64,000 nucleotides of DNA. It comes from an uncultured Paracoccaceae bacterium (GTDB lineage Bacteria > Pseudomonadota > Alphaproteobacteria > Rhodobacterales > Rhodobacteraceae). The translations under genes were made by a program, and so were the position numbers. The first letter of the stretch is position 1. The number at the start of each line of letters is the position of its first letter. The notes under the pieces are model-generated. The model worked only from the letters and a program-made list of their open reading frames with translations, searched no databases and was not told the DNA's origin. The stretch covers positions 424,586 to 488,585 of the forward strand of contig CANNFU010000003.1 of NCBI GenBank assembly GCA_947503965.1, given 5' to 3'. This document shows, in pieces, positions 45,795 through 55,355 of the stretch.

Positions 45795-46304
45795 TCAGGA
45801 TTTTTGTTTCGTTAGAACATTTGCACCCAGCGCCGCAAGGGCCGCGCGCAGATCATCGCTTTTCACGTCTTCAGATAGGGCCTTTGCCGCCGATTGCACG
45901 CCAGGATCAGGTTTTGTTTCGGGTTTTGGCGCAGCTGTGAACGCCACCCGCCCCTCGACAAAGCCTGTGGGGGCCGTTTGCGTGATCCGCACCCGTGAAA
46001 TGGCCCGGTAGCCGTAACAGGCGTTCACCTTTTCGCGGATCTGTTCCTTTTGCATCTCAAGCATTGGGGCCTGCGCGCCGGTAGTCAGCAAGGTCAGCGT
46101 TGCACCCATCCCGCCCTTGCCATAGCTGATATTCACAGGCGTCGCGATTTGGGCTGTTGCATCGCCCACAACCTCTGCCCAGTGGGTCAAAAGTCGGGTC
46201 ACGGCAAAGCCTCGCTCCTCGCTTGCCTTACGGATGCGGGGCTGCAGCAACGTCGCCGCGCGGGAAAATCCGCGTGTGGTGCTCGTATGGCGTGGCTGTT
46301 TCAT
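45795..46304 (-). CDS. DciA-like DUF721 protein
   Basis: 169 residues. The DUF721 core is visible: HWAEVVGDATAQIATPVNISYGKGGMGATLTLLTTGAQAPMLEMQKEQIREKVNACYG, which is the KH-like domain of DciA proteins. DciA helps load the replicative helicase DnaB in bacteria without DnaC; the role of this gene in that process is inferred from the domain. It begins 68 bases from mutY, which is divergent. Confidence 0.8.
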   Translation of the reverse strand: MKQPRHTSTTRGFSRAATLLQPRIRKASEERGFAVTRLLTHWAEVVGDATAQIATPVNISYGKGGMGATLTLLTTGAQAPMLEMQKEQIREKVNACYGYRAISRVRITQTAPTGFVEGRVAFTAAPKPETKPDPGVQSAAKALSEDVKSDDLRAALAALGANVLTKQKS

Positions 46305-46372
46305 ATCTGCGAACTACTCTATGACATTCAATGCGCCAAGTCAGTGTGGCAGAAATAGCAGGACCATAAACA

Positions 46373-47425
46373 TTGCGTGACCTTAGTGCAGAGCTTTTGG
46401 CGTGGTACGACGTGCATGCGCGCGACATGCCGTGGCGTGTATCGCCAGCGGACCGCAAGGCCGGTGTACGGCCCGACCCCTATGCCGTCTGGATGTCAGA
46501 GGTCATGTTGCAACAGACAACTGTGGCCGCAGTGCGCGACTATCATCGCAAATTCATCGGTTTATGGCCAACTGTCGCTGATCTTGCCGCCGCAGATGAT
46601 GCCGATGTCATGGCCACCTGGGCCGGGCTTGGCTATTATGCGCGGGCGCGCAACCTGCTGAAATGTGCGCGGGCAGTCGTTGCTGACCATGGCGGCATTT
46701 TTCCCGATGCATATGATGTTCTGCTAACCTTGCCGGGCATCGGCCCTTACACAGCTGCCGCGATTGCTGCGATTGCGTTTGACCGGCCCGAAACCGTGGT
46801 GGATGGCAATGTCGAACGTGTCATGGCGCGATTGTATGATGTTCACGCACCTTTACCTGGATCAAAGGTGGAACTGACCGCACTGGCCCGTGACCTGACC
46901 CCACAGGAACGCCCCGGAGATTACGCACAGGCGGTGATGGACTTGGGTGCCACGATTTGCACACCGCGCAGCCCCGCCTGCGGTATCTGCCCCTGGCGTG
47001 ACCCTTGTGCGGCAAGGGTCGCTGGCACCGCGGCCGAGTTACCCAAGAAAACGCCAAAAAAGAAAACGCCGACCCGTTTCGGTATTGTTTATGTCGCACG
47101 GCGGACGGACGGCGCATGGCTGCTAGAGACACGACCGGCAAGCGGGCTTTTGGGCGGCATGCTGGGCTGGCCGGGGTCTGATTGGTCGGATGACCCTGAA
47201 CCCGCCCCGCCCATGGATGCCAACTGGCAAGATCTGGGTGAAGAGGCGCGACATACTTTCACCCATTTCCACCTGCGCCTGCAGATCATGACGGCAAGGG
47301 TCGCGGCAGATGCAGCCCCTGTGCGCGGACACTTTGTTCCAAAGCATGAATTCAGCCCCGCAGCCCTGCCCACCGCCATGCGGAAAGTGTTTGATCTGGC
47401 CGCCGTGACGCTACGCGATGATTGA
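46373..47425 (+). CDS. mutY: A/G-specific adenine glycosylase
   Basis: 350 residues. Removes A paired with 8-oxoG. SEVMLQQTTVAAVRDYH contains the catalytic Glu, LPGIGPYTAAAIAAIAF is the helix-hairpin-helix, the 4Fe-4S cluster cysteines are CTPRSPACGICPWRDPC (C-x6-C-x2-C-x5-C), and a NUDIX-like C-terminal domain recognises 8-oxoG. It starts with TTG at 46373 with a weak upstream site. Divergent from the dciA-like gene. Confidence 0.95.
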   Translation: MRDLSAELLAWYDVHARDMPWRVSPADRKAGVRPDPYAVWMSEVMLQQTTVAAVRDYHRKFIGLWPTVADLAAADDADVMATWAGLGYYARARNLLKCARAVVADHGGIFPDAYDVLLTLPGIGPYTAAAIAAIAFDRPETVVDGNVERVMARLYDVHAPLPGSKVELTALARDLTPQERPGDYAQAVMDLGATICTPRSPACGICPWRDPCAARVAGTAAELPKKTPKKKTPTRFGIVYVARRTDGAWLLETRPASGLLGGMLGWPGSDWSDDPEPAPPMDANWQDLGEEARHTFTHFHLRLQIMTARVAADAAPVRGHFVPKHEFSPAALPTAMRKVFDLAAVTLRDD

Positions 47426-47474
47426 GATGTTAACCACGGCGCGGTACACTTGACCCCGCTAAGGGAGGGTCAAG

Positions 47475-48617
47475 ATGACAGCAATACCGCAGGTTCCGAA
47501 ATTCGCGCGGCTTGGCGCGGCGCTGCCGTTCTGGATGTCGCTGGGGCTTGTCCCGCTGGCGATTTTCGTCGCGATGCAGGGCGGCTGGGCATTGCTGCTT
47601 TTGCCTTTATCGACCTGGTATCTGTTCACCGGACTTGATTATTTCATCGGGCTGAACACCAAGAACCCCGATCTGGAAACACCCGAGGATCAGTTGTTCT
47701 GGTACAGGCTGATCACACTGTTATGGACACCCGTGCAGTTGATCACGATCTTCGGTTTGATGATCTACGTGGTCCAGACTGACCACCTGAGCGGTTTTGA
47801 AGAATGGGCGCTTTTTGCAGGTCTGGGTATCCTGTCGGGCACGGTCGGGATCACCTATTCGCATGAGCTCATGCACCAGAAACCCAAGCTAGAACGATGG
47901 ATGGCCGATATCCTGATGGCGTCAGTGCTGTATTCGCATTTTCGGTCCGAACATCTGTTGGTGCATCATCGTTATGTCGCCACGCCGCGTGATCCCGTGA
48001 CCGCGCGCTATGGAGAGAGCTTTTACCGGTTTTTCCCGCGCGTGTTAAAGCAATGCTGGGTGTCGGCGTTCAATGCTGAGAAAGCGATGCTCGCCCGTAA
48101 GGGGCTGAAATGGTATGATAAATCCAACCCTTTCTGGATGTATTGGGCGCTGCAAGCGGGGTTCGTTCTGCTGGCGGCCATCATTGGCGGTTGGTGGGGT
48201 GCGTTCCTGTTCTCGGTCCAGGCGTTCTGGGCGATTTTCCAGCTGGAACTGGTGAATTATGTCGAACATTACGGGTTGACCCGCAAACATCTGGGTGATG
48301 GGAAATACGAGCATGTATTGCCACGCCATTCATGGAATTCGGCGCTGCGGGCGTCAAATTGGCTGTTGATCAATCTGCAGCGCCATTCGGATCATCATTA
48401 TAAGCCCAACCGGCGGTTTCCGTTATTGCAGACCTATGGCGAGGACGAAGCCCCCCAGCTTCCGCAGGGTTACCCCTTGATGACCATGATGGCGCTGTTT
48501 CCCTCGATATGGAAAAAGACCATGAACCCGCGAGTAAAGGCCTGGCGGGAAAGGTATTATCCCGAAATCACCGATTGGGAACCATACAAGCGCGCAACGA
48601 ACCCGTTGCCCCGTTAG
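47475..48617 (+). CDS. alkB: alkane 1-monooxygenase
   Basis: 380 residues. An integral membrane di-iron hydroxylase that adds oxygen to the terminal carbon of n-alkanes. Histidine boxes are present: HELMH (H130, H134), EHLLVHHRYVAT (H160, H164, H165), NYVEHYG (H265) and LQRHSDHH (H304, H307, H308). In box 2 the usual Gly before HH is Val. Several hydrophobic stretches fit six membrane helices. No rubredoxin or rubredoxin reductase is next to it, so the electron donor must be encoded elsewhere. AGGGAGG lies before the ATG. Confidence 0.93.
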   Translation: MTAIPQVPKFARLGAALPFWMSLGLVPLAIFVAMQGGWALLLLPLSTWYLFTGLDYFIGLNTKNPDLETPEDQLFWYRLITLLWTPVQLITIFGLMIYVVQTDHLSGFEEWALFAGLGILSGTVGITYSHELMHQKPKLERWMADILMASVLYSHFRSEHLLVHHRYVATPRDPVTARYGESFYRFFPRVLKQCWVSAFNAEKAMLARKGLKWYDKSNPFWMYWALQAGFVLLAAIIGGWWGAFLFSVQAFWAIFQLELVNYVEHYGLTRKHLGDGKYEHVLPRHSWNSALRASNWLLINLQRHSDHHYKPNRRFPLLQTYGEDEAPQLPQGYPLMTMMALFPSIWKKTMNPRVKAWRERYYPEITDWEPYKRATNPLPR

Positions 48618-48653
48618 AAAGCAATCGCGCCAGATCGCGTCGACATGGGCCCT

Positions 48654-50036
48654 TTACGCAGCCCTGTCCCGCGCATTGGTCATTGGCAGTGCCAATCTGA
48701 CGGTTGTGCCCGTGTTGTCGCTGTCTATCAGAAAGCCGCCGCCCGACTGTTCGCAGAACCCTTTGACCATCGGCAGACCCAGTCCGGTCCCTTGGCCCAC
48801 GCCCTTTGTGGTGAAGAATGGTTCGATCACTTGGTGCAGCTGATGAGGCGGGATACCGGGGCCATTATCGCGTATCTCGATCACACATAGGGGTGTATTG
48901 GTATCAATATCGAACCGTGACAGATCGGTGGGCGTGGCAGCTTGACTGCTGATCCAGATATTGCCTCGGCCATTGATCGCATCACGCGCATTGACGATCA
49001 GATTGATCAGCGCGACCTCAAGCTGGTTGATGTCACAGTATAGCGTCTTTGCATCCGGGCTGGTTGTCACGTCTACCGTGACGGTGGCTGCGGTGATGCG
49101 GGGGATAATCTTTTCAAAATCACTCCAGAACTGCTGCTGGTCGATGACTGCTGCCTCAAGCCTGGCTTTGCGCGACAACGACAAGAGTTGACTGGTCAAA
49201 GCATCAGCGCGATCAGCGGCCTTGATCGCATCGTTGAGCCGCTCTTGATACGTGCGCGGATCATCGGATAGTTGCGCCAGCTCAATATTACCGCGAATGA
49301 CGGTCAGCAGATTGTTGAATTCATGTGCGACACCGGCGGTCAACTGCCCAACTGCGCGCATCTTCTGGGTTTGCACAGCCTCTTGCCGCGAGGCCTGTAG
49401 CGCGTCGTGAATCTGAATTTTACGAATTTGCGCGATGACGTAGTAGCAACAAACCCCGACGGTCGAGACGATGATCACCATCTCTTCGGCAAAGCTGCCA
49501 TCGGTTTTGTTGATACTGGACAGCCCAAAGAACAACCCCGTCAAAGCCACAACTGCCGTGTCATAAACCACAAGCACGCTGCTTTGTCGGTGCCTTGAGA
49601 TGTTGAACAGCGCCTGCGCGATCAAGGCTGCGATTGCGATGGTCACAAAGGCGGGCGTGCCGATCAGGAACAGGTAGATCGTGCAGGTGCTGTAAAGCGT
49701 GACTGAAATCGCAAAAAGCGCCTTGAGGACGAAATAGGTCGCGGCTGTCACAGGCGCTGCAATCCGGCTCAGCCGCCAGCTATAGTAGCCATTTGCAAGC
49801 AGGAAAGCCGAAAGCCAGAGCGCAATTGCAAACCGTCCGGTGGCAAGCGTCATGAACAGCGCGCCAAATCCGACCACAGCGAACCGCAAGACCATTTCGG
49901 CCTTGGAGCCGACGTCAGCCTCGATCATGGTTTCGACAGCAGGCCAGTAGTCTTGCGTTAATACGTCCCGACGGGTGGCAGGGCCGAGCAATGAAAGCCG
50001 CTGTAGAATGGAAAATGAACTCTGAATAATAGACAC
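48654..50036 (-). CDS. membrane sensor histidine kinase
   Basis: 460 residues from GTG 50036. Five or six N-terminal membrane helices (about 47-205) precede a dimerisation/H-box helix AGVAHEFNNLLTVIRGN (H238), N-box NLIVNARDAI, G1 DNGPGIP, F-box FFTTKGVGQG and G2 GTGLGLPMVKGF. The open frame runs upstream to 50291, across the ccrM terminator, so an internal start is used here; the exact codon is uncertain. No response regulator is adjacent: an orphan kinase. Converges with alkB. Confidence 0.88.
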   Translation of the reverse strand: MSIIQSSFSILQRLSLLGPATRRDVLTQDYWPAVETMIEADVGSKAEMVLRFAVVGFGALFMTLATGRFAIALWLSAFLLANGYYSWRLSRIAAPVTAATYFVLKALFAISVTLYSTCTIYLFLIGTPAFVTIAIAALIAQALFNISRHRQSSVLVVYDTAVVALTGLFFGLSSINKTDGSFAEEMVIIVSTVGVCCYYVIAQIRKIQIHDALQASRQEAVQTQKMRAVGQLTAGVAHEFNNLLTVIRGNIELAQLSDDPRTYQERLNDAIKAADRADALTSQLLSLSRKARLEAAVIDQQQFWSDFEKIIPRITAATVTVDVTTSPDAKTLYCDINQLEVALINLIVNARDAINGRGNIWISSQAATPTDLSRFDIDTNTPLCVIEIRDNGPGIPPHQLHQVIEPFFTTKGVGQGTGLGLPMVKGFCEQSGGGFLIDSDNTGTTVRLALPMTNARDRAA

Positions 50037-50195
50037 GGCCGCATATTGGCACTTGTTTGCCCGCGCGCCTACACCTTTGTTGCGAAACAGAATGTTGATT
50101 GCGCTTTTTGGTTGTGTGGGGCGGGCGCCCGCGCGCGCCGGGATCAGAGCAACGCAGGCGCTGATCCATCGCTGGCCTGATCGCCTGACCATAAG

Positions 50196-50225
50196 AAAAA
50201 ACCCCGCCATCACTTCGATGGCGGG
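50196..50225 (-). terminator. Rho-independent terminator of ccrM
   Basis: On the minus strand CCCCGCCATC / GATGGCGGGG (perfect 10-base stem) is followed by TTTTTT. It lies 78 bases after the ccrM stop. Confidence 0.95.
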
Positions 50226-50302
50226 GATAAAGTTAGTGCATACGGACCTTTCCACCATGAAAAGGTTTGCCGCAGGCACCGGCGGTATCAACTTTGGTGA
50301 AA

Positions 50303-51421
<1,119 letters not shown>

Positions 51422-51458
51422 CTAAGCCCCGGCGGGTGTCCCGCTCTTTGGTTGTGCC

Positions 51459-51503
51459 TAATGTGAGTCAGAGGCGATTCGGTGTCAAAAACTTTATTGA
51501 ATC
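51459..51503 (-). promoter_or_regulatory. predicted ccrM promoter with three GANTC sites
   Basis: On the minus strand TTGACA (51488-51483) precedes a weak -10 (CACATT, 51465-51460, 17-base spacing). GANTC occurs at 51476-51480 and 51465-51469, in and at the edge of the spacer, and at 51499-51503 just before the -35. The three lie within 39 bases, 53-87 bases before the start codon. Regulation by the gene's own methylation is inference. Confidence 0.55.
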
Positions 51504-52134
51504 AATCACTTACGTTTTTCTCTTGATACAAGATGTTGTGTACCGGTTTGAACGAACGTCTATGATGTGGGGTGACGCCGAATTGCTTTAGGCCCAATTT
51601 ATGTTGGGCTGTGGGATATCCGGCGTTCCTGTCCCAGCCGTAGTGTGGGAACTGTTGCGCCAAATCCACCATGTGTCGATCGCGCCACACCTTGGCAACG
51701 ATAGACGCGGCCGCAATCGACAGGCTGCGCGCGTCGCCTTTGATGATCGTCTCGGCTGAAAGGTCCAGATCACGGGGGATCATGTTGCCGTCGATCAGCG
51801 CGTGGTCGGCGCGTTGTTTGAGCCCGTGAATGGCCCGAACCATCGCGATATGGCTGGCCCGCAGGATGTTGTGGCTGTCGATCTCGCTCACTGTCGCCTC
51901 GGCGATGCAGACATCGGCGGTGTTCATGATCGCGTCAAAAAGCGCGTCCCGTCTTTTGGCGGTCAGTTTCTTGCTGTCGTTCAGACCGTCCGGGATATTG
52001 TCCGGATTAAGGATGACCGCAGCCGCCACGACCGGCCCGGCAAGCGGGCCGCGCCCCACCTCATCCACACCGGCGACATGGATCATACCGTTCTGATGGG
52101 CGCGGCTTTCGAATGTGAAGTCAGGTTCGGGCAT
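51502..52134 (-). CDS. rnhB: ribonuclease HII
   Basis: 210 residues. Cleaves RNA-DNA hybrids and removes misincorporated ribonucleotides. VAGVDEVGRGPLAGPVVAAAVIL carries the first catalytic Asp/Glu pair, NDSKKL the next, and ALIDGNM the following Asp; SIVAKVWRDRHM and GYPTAQH complete the site. ATG 52134 gives the conserved start; the frame is open to 52581 but antisense to the gene at 52300. It is immediately upstream of ccrM, an order known from other alphaproteobacteria. Confidence 0.95.
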   Translation of the reverse strand: MPEPDFTFESRAHQNGMIHVAGVDEVGRGPLAGPVVAAAVILNPDNIPDGLNDSKKLTAKRRDALFDAIMNTADVCIAEATVSEIDSHNILRASHIAMVRAIHGLKQRADHALIDGNMIPRDLDLSAETIIKGDARSLSIAAASIVAKVWRDRHMVDLAQQFPHYGWDRNAGYPTAQHKLGLKQFGVTPHHRRSFKPVHNILYQEKNVSD

Positions 52135-52299
52135 GTAGGTAATCAACAGAGCGACGCGGGAGGTGCAAGGGAAAACAGGGGCGTATCGGGTGATCAACTT
52201 TTCGCGGGTTGCCGGATTTCGGCACTTGAAGTGTTCGCCAAACCGACGACTTGCATTACCATCGTGGCTTAGCCCGATGTTTGACAGGAGAACCGCCCA

Positions 52300-52770
52300 A
52301 TGACCCTGAATACACTCACCCGTCGTACGATGATCGCCGGTGCCGTTGCCACCGGTCTGATCCGCCCTGCCGCAGCGCAAGGGATTGCGCCGACACCGAC
52401 CATGCGCGGCGGGTCCAACAATTATCGCCCTGGTGCCCCGATCGTGGACCGTATCGGCGGCGGGGGTTTCTGGATGACCGGCACCGTGCGTCGTGCGGGT
52501 GATGGTGCGCCGCTGCCCGGTCAGCGGATCCAGATCTGGGCGCACACGACCGAAGGGCATGAGCGTGACGAACGCAGCCATGGCGCAACGCTGACCGATG
52601 CAAATGGTGAATTCCGGCTAGAGATGCCGCAGATCGTTCCGGCCTTCGGGCAGGCGCACGGCCATCTGGCCTATGACAGTGATGAGTTTGAGACCGTGTT
52701 CCTGCGCCCGATCATGAACAGCCCCAACGACACGACGCTTGCGGCCCATTTCGTCTTGCAACCGGCCTAG
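52300..52770 (+). CDS. exported protein with dioxygenase-like beta fold
   Basis: 156 residues. The N-terminus has a twin-arginine-like signal (LTRRTMIAGAVATGLIRPAAAQ). The body, FWMTGTVRRAGDGAPLPGQRIQIWAHTTEGHERDERSHGATLTDANGEFRLEMP, resembles intradiol dioxygenase/transthyretin-like beta sandwiches, but the Tyr/Tyr/His/His iron ligands of true dioxygenases are not all visible. It may be a binding or scaffold domain. The following cytochrome-like gene starts 6 bases after its stop, so the two probably act together. Confidence 0.7.
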   Translation: MTLNTLTRRTMIAGAVATGLIRPAAAQGIAPTPTMRGGSNNYRPGAPIVDRIGGGGFWMTGTVRRAGDGAPLPGQRIQIWAHTTEGHERDERSHGATLTDANGEFRLEMPQIVPAFGQAHGHLAYDSDEFETVFLRPIMNSPNDTTLAAHFVLQPA

Positions 52771-52775
52771 ACCTT

Positions 52776-53363
52776 ATGATGCGCCCTGTGCTGGTTTGGG
52801 GCGCTTTGATTGCCGTTTTGGTCTGGCCATTGGTGATGGCCGCCAACAGCCCGCTACTGGCGTGGCGCGATCCCGTCTATATCGTGGCAGGCTTTGCCGG
52901 GGTGCTGGCGATGGTGCTGCTGGTCCTGCAGCCGTTGCTGGCGGCGGGGTTGCTGCCAGGGTTGCCCCTAATGCGCGGGCGGCTGGCGCATCGCTGGATT
53001 GGTGCAACGCTTGTCCTGGCGATTGTGGTCCATGTGGGCGGGTTGTGGATCACCAGTCCGCCGGATGTGGTGGATGCCCTGCTGTTTGCGTCACCGACAC
53101 CCTTTTCGGTTTGGGGTGTGATTGCGATGTGGGCTGTCTTTGCGACGGCGATTTTGGCAGTCGTGCGCAGGCGCCTGCGCTACCGGATGTGGCGTGGTCT
53201 GCATATGGGGCTGGCGTCGGTCATTGTTGTGGGCTGTATCGTTCATGCGCTGCGTATCGACGGCACGATGGAGAGCGTGTCGAAAATAGCGCTGAGTTTG
53301 CTGTTGATCACCGTCGTGGCTGTGGTGTTGACCCGTCAGTATCGGGGCGGGTCCCGGCCGTAG
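52776..53363 (+). CDS. ferric reductase-like / cytochrome b membrane protein
   Basis: 195 residues with six hydrophobic helices. Histidines in helices 3 (RLAHRWIGATLVLAIVVHVGG) and 5-6 (RGLHMGLASVIVVGCIVHALR) are spaced for two b hemes, as in ferric reductase-like transmembrane proteins. It probably moves electrons across the inner membrane. With the exported beta protein 6 bases upstream it makes a small redox pair. A hairpin follows. The substrate is unknown. Confidence 0.75.
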   Translation: MMRPVLVWGALIAVLVWPLVMAANSPLLAWRDPVYIVAGFAGVLAMVLLVLQPLLAAGLLPGLPLMRGRLAHRWIGATLVLAIVVHVGGLWITSPPDVVDALLFASPTPFSVWGVIAMWAVFATAILAVVRRRLRYRMWRGLHMGLASVIVVGCIVHALRIDGTMESVSKIALSLLLITVVAVVLTRQYRGGSRP

Positions 53364-53375
53364 CCGACACACCAA

Positions 53376-53413
53376 AAGGGGCAGAGAGCCATGTCCAACC
53401 TCTCTGCCCCTCG
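53376..53413. terminator. long hairpin between convergent genes
   Basis: AGGGGCAGAGAG / CTCTCTGCCCCT is a 12-base stem with an 11-base loop; the minus side has a T-run, the plus side none. It serves the genes ending at 53363 (+) and 53525 (-). Confidence 0.8.
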
Positions 53414-53524
53414 CGGGTTCTGTGGTCTCTCTTGGTTAGGGCTTGTTCTATGAGACCACATTGCCCGTCAGGCGCGCGGTAACCGGGGCAAGTGACCGCG
53501 CATCTGTCTGACGCGGATTATGCG

Positions 53525-53983
53525 TCAGTCAGCCCGGTAGCCCTGCTCGCGCAGGCAATGTGGGTCAAAGCCGCGACGCGGGCCGTTATCGGTATAGATG
53601 CGCACTGCGCAGCGGTTGGGCAGGCTGTTGACGTGCCGATAGTTGCGTTCCAGGCACCGCTTGCCAAATATGCGCTGGGTGCCAAACCGTGTTTCAACGC
53701 GGCGAAAGCATTCACGCGGCAAAACGCGGCGATTGTTGCGGTTCAGATTGGACCAGTTGTTACCGCGGTTGATGTCGCTCCAGCTGTTGTCATTGTGCCG
53801 GTCGTGGACCTGCGTGCTTTCATCGCGGTCGCGATTCTCTTCAATCGCTGCGCCAATCACGGCCACAGCAGCCAGACCGATCAGCAATTTACCCAGGTCT
53901 TCGCGGTCAATACCTTGTGCGCTTGCCGGTGTAGCCGTAGCCAGTGCCAGCGCTGTGACCGTCACAATCAGTGATTTCATCAT
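53525..53983 (-). CDS. exported hypothetical protein
   Basis: 152 residues. Signal peptide (MMKSLIVTVTALALATATPASA), then a short hydrophobic segment LLIGLAAVAVIGAAI, then an Asn/Arg/Asp-rich central part (DRHNDNSWSDINRGNNWSNLN) and a Cys-containing end (PRECFRRVETRFGTQRIFGKRCLERNYRHVNSLPNRCAVRIYTDNGPRRGFDPHCLREQGY). Four Cys suggest two disulfides. AAGGA is 6 bases before ATG 53983. No family recognised. Confidence 0.7.
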   Translation of the reverse strand: MMKSLIVTVTALALATATPASAQGIDREDLGKLLIGLAAVAVIGAAIEENRDRDESTQVHDRHNDNSWSDINRGNNWSNLNRNNRRVLPRECFRRVETRFGTQRIFGKRCLERNYRHVNSLPNRCAVRIYTDNGPRRGFDPHCLREQGYRAD

Positions 53984-54141
53984 GTCAATTCCTTCCGTGG
54001 GGCCGTCATCTGCGACGTTGATGATCAGGATGAGTGACCATTCCCCATCAACAAACAATAACGGGGGATGGTTATGCGATGTCAGGCGCGATAACATGAG
54101 GCGTTATTGAATATCAGCGTGTGCTCGGGTCAGTTGGCATC

Positions 54142-54423
54142 ATGAAAAAACTTTGTTCCTCATTCCTGATGATTTGGCTGAGCGCCGGTATGGTCCACGC
54201 TGCCTGTTATGCTGACTATAAAGCAAAACAGGACAACCCATTACGCCTACACTATGGCGTGATAGAAGTGCGTGGAGAGTGTAGTGCCAGTAACGCCGAA
54301 AATCAGTTGCGATCTGCGCTGTCTCGTGATGGGTGGCAGCTGCTGAACGTGGTCAGCGTCTTTGATGACGGTGGTCTGAATGAAAGAAGGGACAGCGCAG
54401 GTGAATACTTCCTCCGCTACTGA
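54142..54423 (+). CDS. small exported hypothetical protein
   Basis: 93 residues. Signal peptide MKKLCSSFLMIWLSAGMVHA, mature part ACYADYKAKQDNPLRLHYGVIEVRGECSASNAENQLRSALSRDGWQLLNVVSVFDDG. The two Cys may form a disulfide. The pattern Q-L-x-x-x-L-x-x-D-G-W is like small envelope proteins in Rhodobacterales; function unknown. It overlaps the winged-helix gene at its 3' end by up to 44 bases, so the two are probably one transcript. Confidence 0.65.
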   Translation: MKKLCSSFLMIWLSAGMVHAACYADYKAKQDNPLRLHYGVIEVRGECSASNAENQLRSALSRDGWQLLNVVSVFDDGGLNERRDSAGEYFLRY

Positions 54424-55099
54424 AGCACGCGAAATTGGCAGCAGGATCGTTATCGCGGGGATCGCCGCGATCGTCCTGATTCTGACAATCGCGGCGGTGT
54501 TGCTGTTCATCAACCTGCCCGATGCGAATGCGTTCAACATGCGCGTTGAAAGGCTGTTTGTCGAAAACGACAACCTGACCAGCAATGCCGAGATTAAGTT
54601 GCTAGAAATCCTGGCCGGATCAGGCACCGCGTTTTCTGACACGCTTGCATCCTATCGGTTCGTCATTTTTGTCTTGCTGGTCTTTGCAACCGCGCTGCTG
54701 GTTGCTGCTGTCGCGTTCCTTGGCATGCTGATTGCGTTGAACCGCCGGATGAGCCGGATTGAGCGGCAGGGCATCGAGGTGAACTCTTTGACCATCAGCC
54801 GCGACCAGAAGGCGGTGTATCTGAATGACTTTGAATTCAAACTGACGGATGCCGCGATCGAGACATTGTCCGTGCTGGCCGAAGCGCGGATGGATGATGA
54901 GGTGCTGACTGGTGCCGAAATCGAAGGTGTCATATCGGGTCGTGATGCCGCCGATTGCGATGAGGCCGCCGGTGCGACACGGATCAAACGCCTGCGCGAT
55001 ACGCTTGGCAATCAGATGATGAGCGAGCTTTTGGTAAAGAACATTGCCCGCAAGGGCTACATCCTCGCAATTGATAAAGACGTTATTCGGATGATATGA
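54380..55099 (+). CDS. membrane-anchored winged-helix protein
   Basis: 239 residues. Two hydrophobic helices at about 22-46 and 92-120 flank a periplasmic-type loop of about 45 residues. After a basic stretch (NRRMSRIERQ), the C-terminal part has the layout of an OmpR-type winged helix: VNSLTISRDQKAVYLNDFEFKLTDAAIETLSVLAE, then TRIKRLRDTLG (recognition helix) and LLVKNIARKGYIL (wing). This reverses the order of ToxR-like proteins. Start ATG 54380 is used; GTG 54401 is also possible. It precedes the PBP-OmpA gene by 256 bases. It probably controls envelope genes; that is inference. Confidence 0.7.
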   Translation: MKEGTAQVNTSSATEAREIGSRIVIAGIAAIVLILTIAAVLLFINLPDANAFNMRVERLFVENDNLTSNAEIKLLEILAGSGTAFSDTLASYRFVIFVLLVFATALLVAAVAFLGMLIALNRRMSRIERQGIEVNSLTISRDQKAVYLNDFEFKLTDAAIETLSVLAEARMDDEVLTGAEIEGVISGRDAADCDEAAGATRIKRLRDTLGNQMMSELLVKNIARKGYILAIDKDVIRMI

Positions 55100-55355
55100 T
55101 TCCGCTTGGGATGTGATTGGGTCGGCCTGCCTTTGGGTGGATTAGCGGCTTCACTATGCAATCATAGGGTGATTTGCGGACAAAACTGTTAACCTTACGC
55201 TAACTTTCGTGTCTATTGCCCTTAGATTGGAAAAAATTTGCCCAAATTTACGCACAATTGCACTGCCATAAAAGTACGACGTAAATAGTTTAACTCTGGG
55301 TTGCGCGAGTTTTTGCGGCAGTTTTACGCTCCAACGCCCCGGATAGGAGTAAAAT

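Noticed and set aside
50037..50291. N-terminal extension of the histidine kinase frame
   Set aside because: It would place the ccrM terminator inside the coding region, and the added residues show no membrane or sensor features.
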